This document shows, piece by piece, positions 5,484 to 9,326 of a DNA stretch of 9,326 nt. The stretch lies in contig MFAC01000037.1 in NCBI GenBank assembly GCA_001774455.1, forward strand, positions 1 to 9,326, written 5' to 3'. The DNA is from Candidatus Campbellbacteria bacterium RIFCSPLOWO2_02_35_12. Lineage in GTDB: Bacteria; Patescibacteriota; Minisyncoccia; Phycocordibacterales; UBA2163. Every line of letters begins with the position of its first letter. The first letter of the stretch is position 1. Made by a program: the position numbers and the translations under genes. The notes beneath the pieces are model-generated. The model was not told the DNA's origin. It did no database searches and saw only the letters and a program-made list of their open reading frames with translations.

Positions 5484-5688
5484 AGATTTTGGATTATGAA
5501 GTTCTAAGTTCTAATTAAAAAAGAGTTTTGTAATTCAAGATTTTAGATATTACCGCTAACAAACTAATTATACCTGCGACAAGTTTCGTAATTAAATATT
5601 ATTATAAATCTTATTCATATATTCGTCCAATAAATTTTAATCGTTGCGGAATGTATAAGTATTTTATTTTTGTTACGCGGTATTTCGA

Positions 5689-5721
5689 GTTTTGTGTTTT
5701 GTGTTTTGTGTTTTGTGTTTT
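5689..5721 (-). repeat. Heptamer tandem repeat abutting the gyrA stop codon
   Basis: GTTTTGT on the plus strand is repeated four times without error, followed by a partial fifth copy (33 bases). Read with gyrA it is an ACAAAAC repeat starting within and right after the stop codon (5720-5722). Its unit of 7 would shift frame if copy number changed, but it lies outside the coding region. It may be a slippage-prone tract; no hairpin terminator is visible after gyrA. Confidence 0.9.
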
Positions 5722-8200
5722 AAAGACATATCAGCGCCGCTATTTTGTCGCTATCTCGCAATCTCATAATTCTCACGCCTTGCGTCTGTCTTCCAAGAGA
5801 CGGCACTTCTTTCAAATTAAGCCGTATGACTTGACCTTTTTTTGACATAGCCACAAGCTCTCCGTCATTTATATAATCATTTTCAATAATTTTCGCGGCA
5901 ATTAAGTTGCCTGTCTTTGTCGTAACCTTCGCTGTCTTTATTCCCGAACCGCCTCTTTTCTGCGTTTTATATTCTTTAATTTTTGTTCTCTTGCCGTAAC
6001 CCGCTTCGCTAATCGTTAAAATATCCGCGTCAAAAGCGTCTTTTTTAATAATATCGGCGCTAATCACAAAGTCGTCTTTTGAAAGTTTTATGACGCGAAC
6101 GCCCGCCGCCGCGCGTCCCATTTTTCTTATATCGGAACTTTTAAATCTTATTGCCTTCCCTTTTGTCGTCGCGACAGAAACTTGGTCGTCTTTCTCAAGA
6201 AATGACGCCGATATAAGTTTGTCATTTTTACTTAAAGTTATGGCAAGCAATCCACTTTTTCTTACTTCATAAAAATTTTCCGCAGAAACTTTTTTTGCTG
6301 TTCCGTTTTTTGTAACCATCATCAATGACAGTTCATCTTTTTTCAACTCTTTAGGAAATTGCAAGACGGATGTTATATTCTCTCCTTGCTGAAGTGATAG
6401 AAAATTCATTATTGATTTTCCACGAGTCGCCCGTCTGCCTTCCGGTATATTATACATTTTCATTTGATATGCTTTTCCTCTGTCGGAGAAAAATAATATG
6501 TCGCTATGCGTATTTGCCGTAAGAAAAGTTGTTACGAAATCTTCCTCTTTTGTGTTTAAATCAATCACACCAACTCCTCCGCGTTTCTGCTTTTTATATT
6601 CGTTCGGATTTGTTCTTTTTATATAACCTCCGGATGTCAGGATTAACACGCTCTCTTCATCGGGTACAAGGTCCTCTTCAGAAATTAATTTTGCTTCGCT
6701 TTTCATTATTTTTGTCCTTCTTTCATCACCATATTTTTCAATAATCGCTTTAAGTTCATTTTTGATAGTTGTAAGAATTTTTTTTGGACTTGCGAGAAGT
6801 TCTTTGAGATTTTTAATAAGTTCTTGTGTCGCTTTCAGCTCATCTTCAATCTTCTTTCGCTCAAGTCCAGCGAGTTTTTGGAGTTTCATTTCAAGAATCG
6901 CCTCCGCCTGCTTGTCAGAGAACTTAAATTCTTTCATTAAAGCTCCGCGCGCGGACGGCGCGTCTTTTGACGCTTTAATGGTCTTTATAATTTTATCTAT
7001 CTGGTCAAGCGCTTTTTTAAGACCGATTAAAATATGTTCTCTGTCTTGCGCTTTTCTAAGGTCAAATTCTGTTCTTCTGCGAACTATTATCTGTCGGTGA
7101 GAAATAAACTCTTCAAGTATTTTTTTAAGGGATAAAGTTTGGGGAATTCCGTCCACGAGCGCGACCATATTAAAATGAAAAGTTTCTTCAAGCTGTGTGT
7201 GCTTGTAAATATAATTAAGAACATTTTGTGGATGAACTCCCGATTTAAGCTCTACAACAACTCTTATGTCTTTTGTTGACTCATCACGAAGGTCTTTTAT
7301 TCCTTCAAGTTTTTTGTCTTTAACGAGGTCTGCGATTTTTATCAGTAAATCCGATTTATTGACACGGTATGGAATAGAAGTGATTATAATGCTGAAATTC
7401 TCTTTTTTATCCTCCACAATCTCCGCCTCTCCGCGCGTCAGCACTCCTCCTTTTCCGCCCGAGTATGCGTGGTGAATATCTTTATGATTAAAAATTATTC
7501 CACCGGTGGGAAAATCAGGACCTTTTATATGTCTCATCAGGTCTTCCGTAACGGCATCTTTATTATCTATAAGCTCAATTGTCGCATTGCATACTTCGGT
7601 GAGATTGTGCGGAGCTATGTTTGTAGCCATACCAACAGCGATGCCAAGTGTGCCGTTTAATAATATATTAGGCGCGGCGGACGGCAATACTATCGGCTCT
7701 TTTTTTGTATTGTCATAATTTGGACGCCATTTAACCGTTTCTTTTTCTAAATCACGCAATAATTCTTCTGAAATTTTTGCCATTTTTGCTTCCGTATAAC
7801 GCATTGCCGCGGGTCTGTCTCCGTCTATACTGCCGAAATTTCCTTGCCCTATAACAAGCGGGTACCTGTATGAAAAATTTTGCGCCATTTTTGCCATAGC
7901 ATCATAAAGAGCCGTGTCGCCATGCGGATGATATTTACCCATAACATCTCCTATAACGGCGGCGGATTTTCTGAACTTTGCGCTCGCAGCAAGCCCCATT
8001 TGATGCATAGTAAATAAAATCCTTCTGTGCACCGGTTTAAGACCGTCCCTGACATCGGGAAGCGCGCGGGAAGTTATAACAGACATCGCGTAATCAAGAT
8101 AAGACTCTTTCATTTCAGAGCTTATGTCTTGCTGTATTACATTTTGATGCGGTATTTTTTCCGCGTTGTTTTTTTGATTTCTATCTTCTTCTTTTGCCAT
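5720..8200 (-). CDS. gyrA: DNA gyrase subunit A
   Basis: At 826 residues it is full length. Gyrase A breaks and rejoins DNA while GyrB supplies ATP hydrolysis, introducing negative supercoils. Landmarks: [32 protein letters not shown] (29-60); the winged-helix/QRDR region [14 protein letters not shown] (89-102); the catalytic tyrosine Y135 in [22 protein letters not shown] (187-200) in the tower region; the coiled-coil with [17 protein letters not shown] (431-447); and a six-bladed C-terminal wrapping domain from about 510. The GyrA box appears as QKRGGVG (538-544), with a similar QKRGGSG in a later blade (747-753); this favours GyrA over ParC. There is no long acidic tail. T96 is at the E. 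coli S83 position and D100 at D87. No gyrB lies in the window. TGATATAAT lies 14 bases before the ATG. Confidence 0.95.
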   Translation of the reverse strand: MAKEEDRNQKNNAEKIPHQNVIQQDISSEMKESYLDYAMSVITSRALPDVRDGLKPVHRRILFTMHQMGLAASAKFRKSAAVIGDVMGKYHPHGDTALYDAMAKMAQNFSYRYPLVIGQGNFGSIDGDRPAAMRYTEAKMAKISEELLRDLEKETVKWRPNYDNTKKEPIVLPSAAPNILLNGTLGIAVGMATNIAPHNLTEVCNATIELIDNKDAVTEDLMRHIKGPDFPTGGIIFNHKDIHHAYSGGKGGVLTRGEAEIVEDKKENFSIIITSIPYRVNKSDLLIKIADLVKDKKLEGIKDLRDESTKDIRVVVELKSGVHPQNVLNYIYKHTQLEETFHFNMVALVDGIPQTLSLKKILEEFISHRQIIVRRRTEFDLRKAQDREHILIGLKKALDQIDKIIKTIKASKDAPSARGALMKEFKFSDKQAEAILEMKLQKLAGLERKKIEDELKATQELIKNLKELLASPKKILTTIKNELKAIIEKYGDERRTKIMKSEAKLISEEDLVPDEESVLILTSGGYIKRTNPNEYKKQKRGGVGVIDLNTKEEDFVTTFLTANTHSDILFFSDRGKAYQMKMYNIPEGRRATRGKSIMNFLSLQQGENITSVLQFPKELKKDELSLMMVTKNGTAKKVSAENFYEVRKSGLLAITLSKNDKLISASFLEKDDQVSVATTKGKAIRFKSSDIRKMGRAAAGVRVIKLSKDDFVISADIIKKDAFDADILTISEAGYGKRTKIKEYKTQKRGGSGIKTAKVTTKTGNLIAAKIIENDYINDGELVAMSKKGQVIRLNLKEVPSLGRQTQGVRIMRLRDSDKIAALICL

Positions 8201-8214
8201 AATTTATTTTTTTA

Positions 8215-8223
8215 ATTATATCA
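8215..8223 (-). promoter_or_regulatory. Extended -10 promoter of gyrA
   Basis: On the minus strand TGATATAAT (8223-8215) is an exact extended -10 element, 14 bases before the gyrA ATG. The expected start would leave a leader of about 7 bases with no Shine-Dalgarno site. No good -35 is visible at 17 bases, which an extended -10 can tolerate. It lies between gyrA and repeat R4. Confidence 0.5.
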
Positions 8224-8292
8224 TATTATTCTAAAATTTGAAGAAATAATTTTATTATAAGTTCAAGTTTAGAAATTAACATACTTACTATG

Positions 8293-8391
8293 AATTACGA
8301 AATACAAAAATTTAGGTCCTCGGGTCGCAAAACCTCTTTGTCTTCTAAATGTTTTTGCTCAACCAGACCGTAATTTTTGCGTTTCGTAATT
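8293..8391 (-). repeat. Palindromic intergenic element, copy R4 (99 bp)
   Basis: The arms are 8293-8314 and 8371-8391; the right arm is one base shorter. Two further arm differences exist (ATAC against ACGC); read on the minus strand they give one C-A mismatch and one G-U pair. The 56-bp centre matches R3 except at about four positions, mostly in the apical loop, and R2 except at about five. It lies between the stop of the 8420-8638 gene and the gyrA promoter. Confidence 0.9.
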
Positions 8392-8419
8392 CAAGAATAC
8401 TTAGAGAATTGTAAGAATC

Positions 8420-8638
8420 TTATTCAAGAATATCTGAAAATTCTTTTTGAAATTCTTCAAAAACAAACTCAGAATTCTCTACGGAGGCGCTATTTTGAAC
8501 AGAAGCGCTAAATCTTACGCTCAATACCGAGAGCCATACTAAAAAAATAATACCGACAATGGATGCCGATATTATGAGCGCGACGCGTCTTCTGTAATTT
8601 TCCGATTCTTTTCGTAATTTTTCAAGTTTATCAAACAT
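8420..8638 (-). CDS. Small single-helix membrane protein, unknown function
   Basis: This 72-residue protein has a basic, helix-prone N-terminal part (MFDKLEKLRKESENYRRR), one hydrophobic segment at about 20-41, and a polar, Ser- and Glu-rich C-terminal tail with a small internal repeat (SASVQNSASVENS). The positive-inside rule puts the N-terminus in the cytoplasm and the tail outside. It starts 12 bases after the stop of the metallo-beta-lactamase-fold gene, with no Shine-Dalgarno site, and is probably in its operon. I do not recognise a family. The ORF is credible because of the tight spacing, the regular one-helix architecture and the lack of any competing frame. Confidence 0.65.
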   Translation of the reverse strand: MFDKLEKLRKESENYRRRVALIISASIVGIIFLVWLSVLSVRFSASVQNSASVENSEFVFEEFQKEFSDILE

Positions 8639-8650
8639 ATTTGAAACTTA

Positions 8651-9292
8651 TTAAGAATTTAATATGACAACTTCTTCTTCTTTTCCTTCCAATTCTTTCT
8701 TTTTTATCGTAAATTTATCAATCGATTTTCCATTTTCCGCTCCGTCTTCCTTTAAGAATTCCTCAAGTGCTTTGTTTTTTCCGCTGTTTTCAATTTCTCC
8801 ATAATGCATAGGTATTATAATCTTTGGTTCAAGTTCCACAGAAAGCGCGCGCGCGTCGGAAGCCGTCAGCACACCGCCCCCTCCAATCGGCGTAAATAAT
8901 ATATCAATATCTCCCAGCGCTTCTTTTATATCATTGTTTAATTTTTTTAAGCTCAATGCTCCAAGAAACACAAGATTTATTCCTTCGAGCATAATTGAAT
9001 AAATGGTATTTATTCTTTTTTGTTCTTTATACTCTGATACGGATTGAAAGCCCTTTACAAAAACTTTTTTTACTTCATATTCCCCGGGACCTGAAATAAC
9101 AAAAGGTTCTTTTTCACCGCGCGACAATTGTTCAATACCATTAAAATCTTTATCGTTTAAACTGATAATCGCAATGTCAGCGCCAAAATGCGCCGTCTTT
9201 ATTTTTGAATCTTTTGATACCGGATTTATCGCTATCGTGGTATCGCCTGATATAATCTTAAAAAATTCTCCTCCGTGATATGTTATTATCAT
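8651..9292 (-). CDS. UlaG-like metallo-beta-lactamase-fold protein with degenerate metal site
   Basis: This 213-residue protein has the length and strand order of the Lactamase_B_3/UlaG-like branch. Family landmarks: ITYHGGEFFKI at the N-terminus (usually GHASF-like); TIAINP (19-24); FGADIAIIS (36-44); SGPGEYEV (67-74); VFLG (108-111); IDILFTPIGGGGVLTASDA (129-147); and PKIIIPMHYG (156-165). The zinc-binding HxHxDH loop normally following ADI is replaced by SLNDKDFN (44-51), and the later Gly-Asp metal site appears as GALSL (111-115). H163 persists. Canonical hydrolase activity is therefore doubtful and the protein may be non-catalytic or use another site. TGGTATAAT lies 8 bases before the ATG. 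It is probably first in an operon with the 72-residue membrane protein, upstream of gyrA. Confidence 0.8.
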   Translation of the reverse strand: MIITYHGGEFFKIISGDTTIAINPVSKDSKIKTAHFGADIAIISLNDKDFNGIEQLSRGEKEPFVISGPGEYEVKKVFVKGFQSVSEYKEQKRINTIYSIMLEGINLVFLGALSLKKLNNDIKEALGDIDILFTPIGGGGVLTASDARALSVELEPKIIIPMHYGEIENSGKNKALEEFLKEDGAENGKSIDKFTIKKKELEGKEEEVVILNS

Positions 9293-9300
9293 AATTTATA

Positions 9301-9309
9301 ATTATACCA
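9301..9309 (-). promoter_or_regulatory. Extended -10 promoter of the MBL-fold gene (leaderless start)
   Basis: On the minus strand TGGTATAAT (9309-9301) matches the extended -10 consensus. Eight bases separate it from the ATG at 9292, so the transcript should begin at or next to the start codon. A 17-base-distant -35 would lie across the window edge. Confidence 0.5.
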
Positions 9310-9326
9310 AAATAATTGCAAAAAGT

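Noticed and set aside
7909..7920. T96 in GyrA (E. coli S83 position) as a quinolone-resistance mutation
   Set aside because: Threonine occurs naturally at this site in some bacteria and D100 (the D87 equivalent) is intact, so resistance cannot be inferred.
1476..8391. Palindromic elements as integron attC sites
   Set aside because: They lack the RYYYAAC and GTTRRRY ends, the flanking genes are not cassette-like in arrangement, and copies alternate in orientation.
1476..8391. Palindromic elements as a CRISPR array or tRNA genes
   Set aside because: Copies are over 1 kb apart with genes between, and no cloverleaf or TTC arm pattern is present.

Overview
The window looks like AT-rich genomic DNA of a Candidate Phyla Radiation bacterium (Patescibacteria, probably Parcubacteria-like). 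This is inferred from gene content: several small signal-peptide plus two-helix proteins of the VirB2/TrbC-like 'T4SS pilin' kind, a beta-lactamase-fold protein with a degenerate metal site, a tiny one-helix protein beside gyrA, and frequent lack of Shine-Dalgarno sites. UGA is used as a stop (ends of the genes at 2-619 and 1657-1908), which argues against the code-25 lineages Gracilibacteria and Absconditabacteria.

Layout. At the left edge, two overlapping plus-strand genes encode an SPFH/Band 7 protein (5' end cut by the window) and a four-helix membrane protein with a beta-rich C-terminal domain. They end in a clear intrinsic terminator at 1390-1440. Everything else is on the minus strand. 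From right to left it comprises a UlaG-like metallo-beta-lactamase-fold protein (8651-9292) followed after 12 bases by a 72-residue one-helix protein (8420-8638); gyrA (5720-8200); a class I SAM methyltransferase (4956-5483); a family 1 solute-binding-like protein with an N-terminal anchor (3441-4736); a VirB2/TrbC-like pilin-like protein (2943-3368); and three tandem paralogous small two-helix proteins (2381-2803, 1930-2265, 1657-1908). A second intrinsic terminator (1593-1630, minus strand) closes that array.

The most notable feature is a family of four imperfect palindromes of 99-105 bp (1476-1580, 2835-2934, 4804-4903, 8293-8391), one in each of four intergenic spacers. Each has 21-22 bp terminal inverted repeats and a conserved 56-61 bp centre that can itself fold. 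Substitutions in the outer arms are often matched on the opposite arm (G-C versus A-T, T-A versus C-G), so the hairpin seems to be maintained. I do not recognise the family. It could be a MITE/REP-like non-autonomous element or a structured RNA or 3'-end element.

A second theme is expression. Several minus-strand genes have a TATAAT-like box, often with an upstream TG, only 7-14 bases before the ATG and no Shine-Dalgarno site, which suggests leaderless or nearly leaderless mRNAs. The 616-1374 gene instead has a near-perfect AGGAGGTG site and a start overlapping the preceding stop. The pilin-like genes, the solute-binding-like protein and the SPFH pair all point to envelope functions, but no ATPase, channel or permease lies in the window to define a complete machine.
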